Shown: positions 1 to 6,720, numbered from the stretch's first letter. The stretch is 8,073 nucleotides of DNA from an uncultured Hungatella sp. (GCA_910585645.1 CAJUFP010000164.1:1-8073), one strand, 5' to 3'. Program-made: numbers and translations. The notes: generated by a model not told the origin, from the sequence alone.

Positions 1-5
1 CACAG

Positions 6-42
6 CCTCCCTTCCCTCCCTGGCTCCACGACTCCCCCGCCC
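6..42 (-). other. G-rich stretch on the minus strand, possible G-quadruplex
   Basis: The plus strand has several C runs (CCC at about 8-10, 13-15 and 17-19, then CCCCC and CCC at 34-42), so the minus strand carries at least four runs of GGG. Three are separated by one or two bases and a fourth lies about 15 bases away. This fits a loose G-quadruplex pattern. It lies downstream of the small ORF at 175-77 in the minus direction. It may equally be just the GC-rich beginning of the next segment, because the window is cut here. No function is claimed. Confidence 0.25.
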
Positions 43-43
43 A

Positions 44-67
44 TTGCTCACTCAACAATATATCAAT
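44..67. repeat. Left copy of a 24-bp inverted repeat flanking the cluster
   Basis: Read on the minus strand, this segment matches 7945-7968 on the plus strand at 22 of 24 positions. The last 17 bases are exact (tattgttgagtgagcaa), and the two differences are A/G changes. The copies therefore face each other across about 7.9 kb that includes the whole PTS cluster. An exact 17-base match is not expected by chance in 8 kb. It lies just after the stop codon of the small ORF at 175-77. It could be a transposon-like end, a recombination scar, or a remnant of one gene family present on both sides. Confidence 0.6.
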
Positions 68-76
68 ATAACAAAC

Positions 77-175
77 TTAAAATTCCGGTTCCCACAGCTC
101 TTTCCTCCTACTATGCACATAAATAATAGCATCATTCACCGCCTGTGATAACTCCCCTTTCGTCCTAATTTCCAT
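77..175 (-). CDS. Small hypothetical ORF, 32 residues
   Basis: The ORF starts at ATG 175 and ends with TAA at 77-79, encoding 32 residues that begin MEIRTKGELSQAV and end RRKELWEPEF. A purine-rich stretch with AGGAAGG lies about ten bases before the ATG, so translation is possible. The product is charged and probably helical, with no signal peptide and no family I recognise. The frame stays open past the TAA to the window edge, and the downstream codons read ILLSEQ inside the flanking inverted repeat. The ORF could therefore be the front of a longer gene cut by a nonsense mutation. It may also be a chance ORF. Confidence 0.35.
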   Translation of the reverse strand: MEIRTKGELSQAVNDAIIYVHSRRKELWEPEF

Positions 176-244
176 ATTCTCCCCGCCTTCCTATAATAAA
201 ATCAGGACGTAAGCCATATATAATAGACTCGCGCCCCGATTTGT

Positions 245-446
245 TTACTCTTTGATTTCATCAATCTCTGTAAGTTTTACACCTGCAGCATTTAAAATCA
301 CTTTCCATGCAAGATATCTCTTTTTTAATTTTGTATATGTCTTTTCAGCATTTTCTTCTTTTGCCAAAAACATAGTCTTGAATTTCCTTAAAATTGTCAA
401 TCCCGTCTTTCACAATCTCTAAAATCAGTAGATGGCATGTTTTCAT
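245..446 (-). pseudogene. Small hypothetical gene broken by a single-base frameshift
   Basis: Two minus-strand frames join into one plausible protein. The first frame starts at ATG 446 (MKTCHLLILEIVKDGIDNF, then KEIQDYVFGK) and soon ends at TGA. The second, open from ATG 373 to TAA 245-247, gives KEENAEKTYTKLKKRY, LAWKVILNAAGVKL and TEIDEIKE. Removing one A from the AAAA run just downstream of codons GTT TTT GGC would fuse them into about 66 residues of helical, lysine- and glutamate-rich protein. The ATG at 446 lies 8 bases after the yitT-like stop codon and its GGAG touches the ATG, so initiation would be poor. The stretch is AT-rich, unlike the cluster next to it. I do not recognise the family. 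It is either a decayed gene end or a sequencing error in a short homopolymer. Confidence 0.45.
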
Positions 447-454
447 CTCCCGCC

Positions 455-1303
455 CTAATCCAGCGGCTTCTGATAAAACGACCCGATAAACGTCTCCGTA
501 GGCATCACGTTCACGATCAGCGCCGGGTCAACCTTTCGAAGATGCATCATAATATCATGAACCTCATAGGTGGACACCACGGTGTGGAGAAGACTCATCT
601 TCTTCCCGCTGTAGCCGCCGTAGCCCTCCACCACGGAGATCCCGTGGCGGCAGGTGCTGACAAACTCCTTCACCACCTCTTTTGGCATCTGGGTGGTGAT
701 CTGCAGCGTCACCCGCTTAAACCGGTGATAAAAGTTGTCGATGGTCTTGGTGGAGATAAACTGGAACAAAATGGAATATCCCGCGTGCTCCCACCCAAAC
801 AGCATACCGAAAATACACAAAAGCCCGCAGTTAAAGATAAACACATACTGCCAAATGGACTTGCCAAGGCGGTTTGACACATACAGCGCGATAAAGTCCA
901 TGCCGGCTGTAGACGCGTTGCCCTTTAAAGCGATGGAAATAGCCAGCCCGTAGAGGAACCCTCCGAAACAGATATTCAAAAGCACGTCATCAAACAGCGG
1001 CTCGCTCTTTATAACCTGCAGAAAAATACTGGACAGCACCACCTGCAGCATGGAAAACAAGACGAATTTTTTTCCGATGTGCTGGTAACAGAACATGGCC
1101 ACCGGAATATTTAAGACCACCATGCCAACAGACGTGGAAAAATGAAATCCAAACAATCCTGTGATCTTGGAAAGCAGGCTCGCGATCCCCGTAAACCCGC
1201 TGGGCAGAAGCTGCACCGGCTCCAAAAACAGATTCATGGTAAATGCCTGCAAAAACGCCGAAGCAACCACTGCGGCTGTCATGATAAAATACCGTTTCTT
1301 CAT
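455..1303 (-). CDS. YitT family membrane protein (DUF161 repeats plus C-terminal DUF2179)
   Basis: This is an integral membrane protein of unknown substrate, 282 residues from ATG 1303. I chose that ATG over the GTG immediately before it because AGAGGA lies seven bases upstream. Five to six hydrophobic segments fill roughly residues 5-180, including NLFLEPVQLLPSGFTGIASL near the N terminus, the typical YitT pattern. A soluble C-terminal domain of about 90 residues follows, starting near RVTLQITTQMPKEV and holding GISVVEGYGGYSGKKMSLL and a TETFIGSF ending. That matches DUF2179, a small ligand-binding-like domain that usually closes YitT proteins. Length is normal for the family. It is the last gene of the cluster, 36 bases after cutC. 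YitT proteins have been proposed as transporters but no substrate is established; export of a pathway product or amino acid is only a guess. Confidence 0.88.
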   Translation of the reverse strand: MKKRYFIMTAAVVASAFLQAFTMNLFLEPVQLLPSGFTGIASLLSKITGLFGFHFSTSVGMVVLNIPVAMFCYQHIGKKFVLFSMLQVVLSSIFLQVIKSEPLFDDVLLNICFGGFLYGLAISIALKGNASTAGMDFIALYVSNRLGKSIWQYVFIFNCGLLCIFGMLFGWEHAGYSILFQFISTKTIDNFYHRFKRVTLQITTQMPKEVVKEFVSTCRHGISVVEGYGGYSGKKMSLLHTVVSTYEVHDIMMHLRKVDPALIVNVMPTETFIGSFYQKPLD

Positions 1304-1339
1304 CACTATTTCCTCTCCGTATCAAAATTCCTGAACATC

Positions 1340-2083
1340 TTATCTCAAACTGTCCACCAGCTCTTTCACCAGCTCCCTGGACACCGCGTCATAGCACATG
1401 GCCAGATCTCCGCCCGCGATGCTGTAGGACACTCCGTTCTTCACCGTGGTGGCGTCCTGGATCCAAGTCTTGCAGGAGCTGTGTACCTGGCTGATGCCTG
1501 TGTACTCCGCAAGTTCCCTGGCGTTTCCAGCGTTAACCCCGCTTCCTGCCAGGATCTCTATGTTTTTGCCAAACCTCTCCTGAAGGCTCCGGATCAGATC
1601 CCTGCCCTCCACGGCCTTTGGCTTTTGTCCGCTGGTCAAAACCCGGTCAACCCCCAGCCCGATCAGCTGCTCTGCAGCCTGAAAAGGATCCGCGGTACAG
1701 TCAAAAGCCCGGTGGAACACCGCCTCCCTGCCCATGGACTTGATCAGATCCACAAGTCTCTGATTCCGCTCCACATCCAAAGAACCGTCCGCCTTTAAGC
1801 ACCCAAAGGCAACCCCGTCCGCCCCGGCCGCAAGAACCTCCCGGCACTCCCGCTCCATAACGGCAAACTCCTCATCCAGATAGCAGAACCCGGCCCCTCT
1901 GGGCCGCACCATGGCGATGACCTTCAGATCAAACTCCTGCTTCACCATGTAAACCGTGGCAGCCGTAGGCGTCAGCCCTCCAAGCATCAGAGCCCCGTTA
2001 AGCTCGATCCGCCTGGCCCCGCCCAAAGCCGCCTGCTTGGCGTCATAATAACTGCCGCAGCAAATCTCCGCAAGCACGCCCAT
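1340..2083 (-). CDS. cutC: CutC family TIM-barrel protein
   Basis: CutC is a cytoplasmic TIM-barrel family of 240-250 residues; this one has 247. Recognisable blocks in order are LAEICCGS at the N terminus, RRIELNGALMLGGLTPT, MVRPRGAGFCY, GVAFGCL, FHRAFD, RVLTSGQ, LAGSGVN and VHSS, all landmark positions of the family. I start it at ATG 2083, not at ATG 2098, because GGAGGG lies eight bases before 2083 and family members begin directly at the LEICC strand. The historic copper-homeostasis role is doubtful: the E. coli cutC phenotype was traced to the MicL small RNA encoded at its 3' end. The true reaction is unknown. It follows the dipeptidase by 53 bases and precedes yitT by 36, so it is probably co-transcribed. 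Its place in a sugar/amino-acid cluster suggests an enzymatic job there, which is inference. Confidence 0.93.
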   Translation of the reverse strand: MGVLAEICCGSYYDAKQAALGGARRIELNGALMLGGLTPTAATVYMVKQEFDLKVIAMVRPRGAGFCYLDEEFAVMERECREVLAAGADGVAFGCLKADGSLDVERNQRLVDLIKSMGREAVFHRAFDCTADPFQAAEQLIGLGVDRVLTSGQKPKAVEGRDLIRSLQERFGKNIEILAGSGVNAGNARELAEYTGISQVHSSCKTWIQDATTVKNGVSYSIAGGDLAMCYDAVSRELVKELVDSLR

Positions 2084-2136
2084 AAACAATCCCTCCATCT
2101 ATCCAAACACGATCCTGTCCAAACTGTTATATTCTA

Positions 2137-3237
2137 TCACAAATTTCCCAAACGGTACAGCCCCAGAGCGTAAATTTTCGCGTTTTTCATCAGGTCGTCC
2201 ACAGCCATCCACTCATTGGGATTGTGGCCGATGCCCTTCTGCCCCGGAAAGCTGGGTCCAAAGGGGACGATCCCCGGCATGGCCTTGGCGTAGGTGCCGC
2301 CTGTGGTAGTCACCGGCTTTCCCTCCGCCCCTGTCACCTTCTCGTAACACTGGGTCAAGGCCTGGACCATAGGGCTTTCCTTGTCAAACACCACCGGGTC
2401 GTAATTCTTCACCAGCACAACCTCCAGCTCCCCGGCTTTTTGTCTGATCCGCTCCAGGATCTCTTCAACACCGCGGCCCGCCGGATAGCTTAAGGCCGCC
2501 TCAAAATAAGGCGTTCCGTCCTCCACCCCCAGCTTGTACCCCCGCATCTCCATGACCCCGTACTCCTCATGGCAAAAATCAATGCCCAGCCGGTCCCCCG
2601 TGTTCTTGGCCCCGATAAAATACTCGGTGACAAAGGCAAAAAACGGCTCCAGTTCCTGCCCCTTAACCCGGATCAGAGCCCTTCCCCGCTCCGCGTAGAC
2701 CACAGGGAATTTGCAGTCCGGCGTAAACCCGTACACAGGCGGTTTCTCCCTCTCCAGATAATACGCAAGGTCCTCAACCCCCGACTCCTCGTCGCACCCA
2801 AAGATGATCCGGATCCTGTGCTTTGGCTCAAACCCCAGCTCCTTTAAGGCGTACAGCCCGTAAAGGCAGGTGAGAATAGGTCCTTTATTGTCCAGGACTC
2901 CCCGGCTATAGATCACGCCGTCCTCCGTGTACCCGCTAAACGGCGGATGTCTCCACCCGTCCCCCACAGGCACCACGTCCACATGGCCCATGGCGCAGAC
3001 ATAATCCTCCCCCTGGCCGTACTCCACATACCCGATATGGTTATCCAGGTTCACGGACCGAAATCCCAGTCTCTCCCCCAGCTCCAAAGCCTTTAAAAGA
3101 GCCTCCTTCACCCCGGCCCCAAAAGGAGCCCCTTCTTCTGCCTCTGTCTCCACGCTGTCGATTTTCACCAGCTCCAGGATCCCCTGGATCATCTGTTCTT
3201 TTAGGCTCTCCACCTTACTTAGGATCTTCTCCTCCAT
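2137..3237 (-). CDS. M20 family dipeptidase, PepV/Sapep type, with a shortened lid domain
   Basis: This is a cytoplasmic metal-dependent dipeptidase of 366 residues. I start it at ATG 3237, seven bases after AGGAA; the open frame continues upstream to 3321 but that part does not look like the family. Metal and catalytic positions are all visible: His85 and Asp87 in MGHVDVVPVGDGW, Asp116 in SRGVLDNKGP, Glu150/Glu151 in GCDEESG, Asp174 in TPDCKFP and His338 in GIGHNPNEW. The GGTYAKAMPG block near 313 is also present. PepV proteins are usually about 470 residues. The shortfall of about 100 lies between residues about 190 and 200, where the NxVP segment and the GxxAHxxxPxxGxNA motif of the lid domain should be. 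The frame is intact. It lies between the glycosylasparaginase and cutC. It probably cleaves dipeptides, but with an opened active site the substrate may differ. Confidence 0.9.
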   Translation of the reverse strand: MEEKILSKVESLKEQMIQGILELVKIDSVETEAEEGAPFGAGVKEALLKALELGERLGFRSVNLDNHIGYVEYGQGEDYVCAMGHVDVVPVGDGWRHPPFSGYTEDGVIYSRGVLDNKGPILTCLYGLYALKELGFEPKHRIRIIFGCDEESGVEDLAYYLEREKPPVYGFTPDCKFPVVYAERGRALIRVKGQELEPFFAFVTEYFIGAKNTGDRLGIDFCHEEYGVMEMRGYKLGVEDGTPYFEAALSYPAGRGVEEILERIRQKAGELEVVLVKNYDPVVFDKESPMVQALTQCYEKVTGAEGKPVTTTGGTYAKAMPGIVPFGPSFPGQKGIGHNPNEWMAVDDLMKNAKIYALGLYRLGNL

Positions 3238-3322
3238 GTCGCCCTTCCTTTCCCACGATTTTTCGGGGTCCGGCATCCTGCCAATCATACGAAAATTCGG
3301 ACAAAAGCCGGGAACCTGCATC

Positions 3323-3402
3323 TCTCCCGGCTTTACCTTCTCCCGAGTTTGCCTTCTCCCGACTTTGCTTTCTCCCGGTTTTGCCTCCTCCTGACTTTGC
3401 CT
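3323..3402. repeat. 16-bp tandem repeat, 5 copies
   Basis: Five consecutive 16-base units start at 3323, 3339, 3355, 3371 and 3387, with plus-strand consensus tctcccgactttgcct and one to four changes per copy. A partial unit follows at 3403. The array fills about half of the 187-base spacer between the glycosylasparaginase stop and the dipeptidase start. On the minus strand each unit contains GGGAG or GGAGG, so the transcript would carry a string of Shine-Dalgarno-like sequences, none at good spacing to a start that fits the family. There are no unique spacers, so this is a minisatellite and not a CRISPR array. Confidence 0.9.
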
Positions 3403-3424
3403 TCCCCGTCCAATACGCCCCGGA

Positions 3425-4381
3425 TCACTCCTCCACCGGAGCCATCCTGGTCCTCATGTAATCATCCATCCACTCCTTAGACGCCTCCTCAAAAGAGCAG
3501 TGTCCGTCCTCGCCCCGCTTCACCAGGTACACCTTGGGCTCCTGCCCCTCCACGGCCACGGCAAAGGAGAATCCCTCAATATTGGTGGCAACGCCCCACT
3601 GCCCGGCCTTGTTCATGGCGATCAAAGACAGATCCCCGGCCTTGCCCCGCCGCTCCTTAAGCTCCTGATCCAGAAGATTCACCGCCCGCTCACAGGCCTC
3701 CTGGGGATGAAGCCCTTCCTTCATCAGGCGCACGATCTCATAGGAAATACATCCCTTCATCAGATCCTCCCCCAGACCTGTGGCGCTGGCTCCGCCCACC
3801 TTGCTGTCCGCGTAAAAGCCCGAACCCGCAATGGGAGAATCCCCGACCCGCCCTTTCTTCTTCATAAACAGGCCGCTGGTGGAGGTAGCCGCGGTCATGG
3901 TCCCTTTCTGGTCCAGACACACCATGCCCACCGTATCATGGCCGGAATAAGGTTTTAACTCCTGCTCGGCCACCTCTTTCTTCCGTTTCCGGTAAAATGC
4001 CTTGGCCCTGTCTGTCAGCATATTTTTCCGCTCAAACCCCTCCTTGTGGGCAAATTTCTCCGCCCCCTCGCCTACCAGCACATTGTTCACCTGCTCCTGG
4101 CTTAACCGTTTGGCGATGGACACCGGGTTGGCGTAATCTCTGATAGCCGCCACCGCGCCGATGGACAGTGTATCCCCGTCCATGTAAGCCGCGTCCAGCT
4201 CCACCTCCATCTCCTCATTTGGCAGGCCGCCGTATCCCACGGACTTGTAGTACGGAAAATCTTCCACCTCCCGGATCGCCGCCTCCACGGCGTCCCCGGC
4301 GCTCTGTCCCTGGCCCAGCATCTCACAGCCCTTTGTCACTCCCTCCAGAGCCATTCTCCACGTCGCGATCATTCCCCACAT
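3425..4381 (-). CDS. Glycosylasparaginase-type Ntn hydrolase, N4-(beta-N-acetylglucosaminyl)-L-asparaginase family
   Basis: This family cuts the amide bond between GlcNAc and the asparagine side chain, giving aspartate and a glycosylamine that hydrolyses to GlcNAc. Some members act as isoaspartyl peptidases or asparaginases. The protein has 318 residues from ATG 4381, with AAAGGGG nine bases upstream. An N-terminal ATW (Trp8) matches the substrate-binding tryptophan of known glycosylasparaginases, followed by SVGYGGLPNEE and LDAAYMDGDT. The autocleavage site is in GHDTVGMV, with Thr150 as the expected N-terminal nucleophile after self-processing. TSTSG, GRVGDSPIAGSGFYAD and ATGLGEDLMK supply the other active-site residues. 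The GRVGDSPI block points to glycosylasparaginase over plant-type asparaginase. There is no signal peptide, so it acts in the cytoplasm, on material imported first. It follows the GrdB-like gene by 17 bases, so the two are almost certainly co-translated from one message. Confidence 0.93.
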   Translation of the reverse strand: MWGMIATWRMALEGVTKGCEMLGQGQSAGDAVEAAIREVEDFPYYKSVGYGGLPNEEMEVELDAAYMDGDTLSIGAVAAIRDYANPVSIAKRLSQEQVNNVLVGEGAEKFAHKEGFERKNMLTDRAKAFYRKRKKEVAEQELKPYSGHDTVGMVCLDQKGTMTAATSTSGLFMKKKGRVGDSPIAGSGFYADSKVGGASATGLGEDLMKGCISYEIVRLMKEGLHPQEACERAVNLLDQELKERRGKAGDLSLIAMNKAGQWGVATNIEGFSFAVAVEGQEPKVYLVKRGEDGHCSFEEASKEWMDDYMRTRMAPVEE

Positions 4382-4398
4382 ATCACCATTCCCCTTTC

Positions 4399-4923
4399 CT
4401 AAAAACAGACCTCTTGCCTGAGCTTTTCCAGATCCCCGCTTCCCTTTGCCATAGCTTCCGCCACCTGGCATATATGTTTCAGGGAATCATTTAATCCCAT
4501 GCCGCCCTTTTTCGGCGTCTTCACGATCATCACCTTGTCTTTGTACTCCCGGATCACGTCCTCGTTCTCCTGGGACATAGCCGCAAATGCCCTGCTGTCC
4601 CCGTTCTTGTTGATATCAACCGCCACCTTGGCGCACATAGCCGCGTAATCCGCGTAATTAAACGCCGGCCCGCAGATGACCACATCCGGCTTCAGCTTCT
4701 TCACCATGGCGCACAGCTTCCTGCTGACCTCCTCCGGATTCTCCAGATACGTCCCGTTGCCGCAGCACAGGCAGGCCATCACATGGCCGTCGATCTCCTT
4801 CAAAAAGGGCTGCATCATCACCGCCGGCCCCACAGCCTCCTTCTTTCCTGTCAAAGGCACCATCCTGTCATCCTTCGTCCCCAGCCCGGACTGGATCTGA
4901 TCAAAAATCATCACAATCTTCAT
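4399..4923 (-). CDS. GrdB-related protein, N-terminal half only, without selenocysteine
   Basis: The 174-residue protein resembles the N-terminal part of GrdB, the substrate-binding selenoprotein subunit of glycine/sarcosine/betaine reductase. Matching blocks are KIVMIFDQIQSGLG, EAVGPAVMMQPFL, a CGNGTYLENPEEV stretch (GrdB has CGDNYF...EN.EEA) and KPDVVICGPAFNYADYA (GrdB: PDLFIAGPAFNAGRYG). A C-terminal KVMIVKT segment and a closing helix follow. GrdB itself is about 430 residues with the selenocysteine in its second half; that half is absent here. The stop is TAG, so read-through at UGA does not explain the shorter length. I chose ATG 4923 because GGAGG lies six bases upstream; the TTG at 4929 overlaps that site less well. 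No GrdA, GrdC, GrdD or thioredoxin genes are nearby, so reductase activity is unlikely. Cys51, Cys53, Cys54 and Cys84 are possible redox or thiol positions. Its role next to the PTS and glycosylasparaginase is unknown. Confidence 0.78.
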   Translation of the reverse strand: MKIVMIFDQIQSGLGTKDDRMVPLTGKKEAVGPAVMMQPFLKEIDGHVMACLCCGNGTYLENPEEVSRKLCAMVKKLKPDVVICGPAFNYADYAAMCAKVAVDINKNGDSRAFAAMSQENEDVIREYKDKVMIVKTPKKGGMGLNDSLKHICQVAEAMAKGSGDLEKLRQEVCF

Positions 4924-5250
4924 ATCCAACCTCCAAAATTAAAATGAAAAAATCCTCACTGGCCCCAAACTCCGCCTTACACAAAAAAGCGTTCATGCCC
5001 CGCCGCACCACGCCCTTTTACAGCCTGATCTGCCCCTGCCACACCGCTTTTCTTGCAAACAACTCCCCTCAAAAAGCCGCCTGCCTTTATCTGTCACAAT
5101 CATACTACCCCCCCGCGGCTCCAGGCAAGGGAATTCTGTCTTTTGTTTTTGCCTGGAAGAGACCTGCGCACATATGCCCCGCTTCCCTGCGCTTTCTGCC
5201 GTGGAGGCGAGTCCCCGTATTTCAGGGAACTCACCAAAACGTCTGACAAA
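4924..5250. other. Non-coding spacer between EIIC and the GrdB-like gene
   Basis: This is the left part of a 465-base gap. I see no convincing gene; the open frames on both strands are rich in Cys, Arg and Pro and have no family features. It contains an 8-base inverted repeat, CCAGGCAA at 5121-5128 and TTGCCTGG at 5149-5156, with a 20-base loop but no T-run on either side, so it is not a standard terminator. The stretch at about 5205-5250 resembles a more decayed copy of the 58-bp repeat that follows it. Confidence 0.55.
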
Positions 5251-5387
5251 GCTGAACCCGAATGGTAGCAGTATTCTTCCAGGCTTACCACAACATTTGT
5301 CCGCCCTGCCTGATTCCGGACGGCAGCAACATCCTTCCGGGCTCACCGCAACCGTGGCCCGCCCTGCCTGATTCCGGACGGCAGCAG
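5251..5387. repeat. About 58-bp tandem repeat, 3 copies, directly after EIIC
   Basis: Copies begin at 5251, 5308 and 5366; the last is partial, stopping at the EIIC stop codon. The two right-hand copies share an identical start, gcctgattccggacggcag, and the first two copies end with the same CCGCCCT. The leftmost copy is clearly diverged (about two thirds identical by eye), and a fourth, weaker one may lie at 5205-5250. On the message each unit can form a short CTGCC/GGCAG hairpin. The repeat lies between PTS genes and the catabolic genes, where it could act on mRNA stability or partial termination; that is inference. Confidence 0.8.
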
Positions 5388-5388
5388 C

Positions 5389-6720
5389 CTACAGATCATC
5401 AAAAGACAAATCATCCAGAGAAATGTCGTCCTCATCTACGGTCTCCACAGCCTTGGTCTCATCTGCCAGATACTGCTTATCCATCATCTTAATAAACGGC
5501 ATATAGATAAACACGCCCATCACCAGCAACAGCGCCTGCAATACCGCCCCCTGCCAGCCTGTAGCCAAAAATCCCGACACGATAACCGGCATAGTCCACG
5601 GAATCGCCACACCTGTACACAGAGGAACCAGCCCAATGCTCATGCAGAAATAGGAGATAATGATATTGATGGTAGGCACCAGCATAAAGGGTACCAGCAT
5701 CAGCGGATTCAAAAGGATCGGAAGTCCAAAGATAATGGGCTCATTGATCCCAAAGATCCCCGGAACAAAAGCCAGCTTTCCAAGCTCCTTCACCCGCTTG
5801 GAGTGACAGAACAGAAGCATGGCGATCAGAAGGGACAGGGTAGATCCGGCGCCGCCAAAAGTTGCAAACAGATCCTGAAACTGCTGGCAGATAATATTTG
5901 GCATTGCCTCTCCTGCCTGCAGGGCCGCCAGATTCTCCGCGGACAAGGTCTGCAGAATGGGATTGAACACCGCTCCCACCACCGAACCGCCGTTGACTCC
6001 AAAGAACCAGAAAAAGTGGAGGAAGATATAGGCGATAACCATGGCCGGCAGCGTATTGCCCAGCTTCAAAAGCGGAGTCTGGAGGATCACGAACACAAAG
6101 TTAAAGGCGTTCTCAAAAGGCGTCATGGCAAACACAAAGTTGATGACAAAGAACACCGACAGAGACACGCCCGCCGGGATCAGGGCCGCGAAGGACTTCT
6201 CAACCGTAGGCGGCACGCCGTCAGGCATTTTGATGACCCAGCCCTTTTTATCCACCCAGGAGTAGATATGCACTGCCGCGAAAGCGCAGATGATCCCAAC
6301 AAAGATTCCCTTGGAGCCAACCCAGCCCAGAGGGATCCCGGTCACCACCTGGTCCTTAAACACGATCTCATAGGGCATAATAAGGAACCAGCTCACCAGG
6401 GAGATGGCCGCGCCGAACAGCCGGTCCACCTTCATCTGCTCCGCAAAAGAATACCCGATTCCGATCACTGCCAGCACTGCCATGATGGAAAACGTGGCGT
6501 CCGTGGGCTTGGAAAAATAGGAAGCCCAGTTGTCCCCGAAAAACCTGGCCCAAAACTCAGTCCAGCCCGGAATGGGGAAGTTGGCGATCAGCAGGAAAAA
6601 GGAGCCTACGATCAAAAGCGGCATGGACAGCAAAAAGCCGTCGCGGATTGCGATAAGATACTTATTTCTTCCGATCTTTTCAGCCAATGGCATGAAAAAC
6701 TTCTCTAATTTCTGTAACAT
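5389..6720 (-). CDS. PTS EIIC component, lactose/cellobiose/chitobiose class
   Basis: This is the membrane sugar channel of the PTS, 443 residues, which moves the sugar and holds it for phosphorylation by EIIB. The start ATG 6720 has AGGGGG seven bases upstream. About ten hydrophobic segments fill residues 20-410. The family signature GIFGINEPIIFGLPILLNP is at 322-339, with the conserved Glu327. The other key motif, normally FGIHG, reads FFGVNGGSVVGAVFNP at 239-254, so the conserved histidine is replaced by Asn243. In the Bacillus cereus chitobiose EIIC that histidine, together with the glutamate, contacts the sugar 6-OH. The C-terminal tail (about 420-443) is strongly acidic with repeated DDL motifs, which is unusual. 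It follows EIIB by 34 bases and needs EIIA and EIIB from the same cluster. The class suggests a beta-linked or N-acetylated disaccharide-like ligand; the exact substrate cannot be read from sequence. Confidence 0.95.
   Translation of the reverse strand: MLQKLEKFFMPLAEKIGRNKYLIAIRDGFLLSMPLLIVGSFFLLIANFPIPGWTEFWARFFGDNWASYFSKPTDATFSIMAVLAVIGIGYSFAEQMKVDRLFGAAISLVSWFLIMPYEIVFKDQVVTGIPLGWVGSKGIFVGIICAFAAVHIYSWVDKKGWVIKMPDGVPPTVEKSFAALIPAGVSLSVFFVINFVFAMTPFENAFNFVFVILQTPLLKLGNTLPAMVIAYIFLHFFWFFGVNGGSVVGAVFNPILQTLSAENLAALQAGEAMPNIICQQFQDLFATFGGAGSTLSLLIAMLLFCHSKRVKELGKLAFVPGIFGINEPIIFGLPILLNPLMLVPFMLVPTINIIISYFCMSIGLVPLCTGVAIPWTMPVIVSGFLATGWQGAVLQALLLVMGVFIYMPFIKMMDKQYLADETKAVETVDEDDISLDDLSFDDL

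Noticed and set aside
1142..1798. 218-codon plus-strand frame across the YitT/CutC junction
   Set aside because: It is antisense to two clear genes, has no motif, and its composition reflects the opposite strand.
2126..2160. Internal promoter ahead of cutC (TATAAC at 2131-2126 on the minus strand)
   Set aside because: There is no acceptable -35 at 16-18 bases; it is too weak to annotate, and the short gap favours read-through from upstream.
4399..4401. Selenocysteine read-through at the end of the GrdB-like gene
   Set aside because: The stop codon is TAG, not TGA, and the glycosylasparaginase start follows 17 bases later, leaving no room for the missing half.
5121..5156. Rho-independent terminator (CCAGGCAA/TTGCCTGG)
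   Set aside because: The loop is 20 bases and no T-run follows the stem on either strand.
4993..5346. 117-codon minus-strand frame in the EIIC to GrdB-like spacer
   Set aside because: It is Cys-, Arg- and Gly-rich, overlaps the 58-bp repeat, has no recognisable domain and looks like GC-rich spacer sequence.
5803..6708. 301-codon plus-strand open frame antisense to EIIC
   Set aside because: It lies wholly within the EIIC gene, is rich in His, Arg, Gln and Lys without any motif, and has no ribosome site; it is a shadow of a GC-rich gene.
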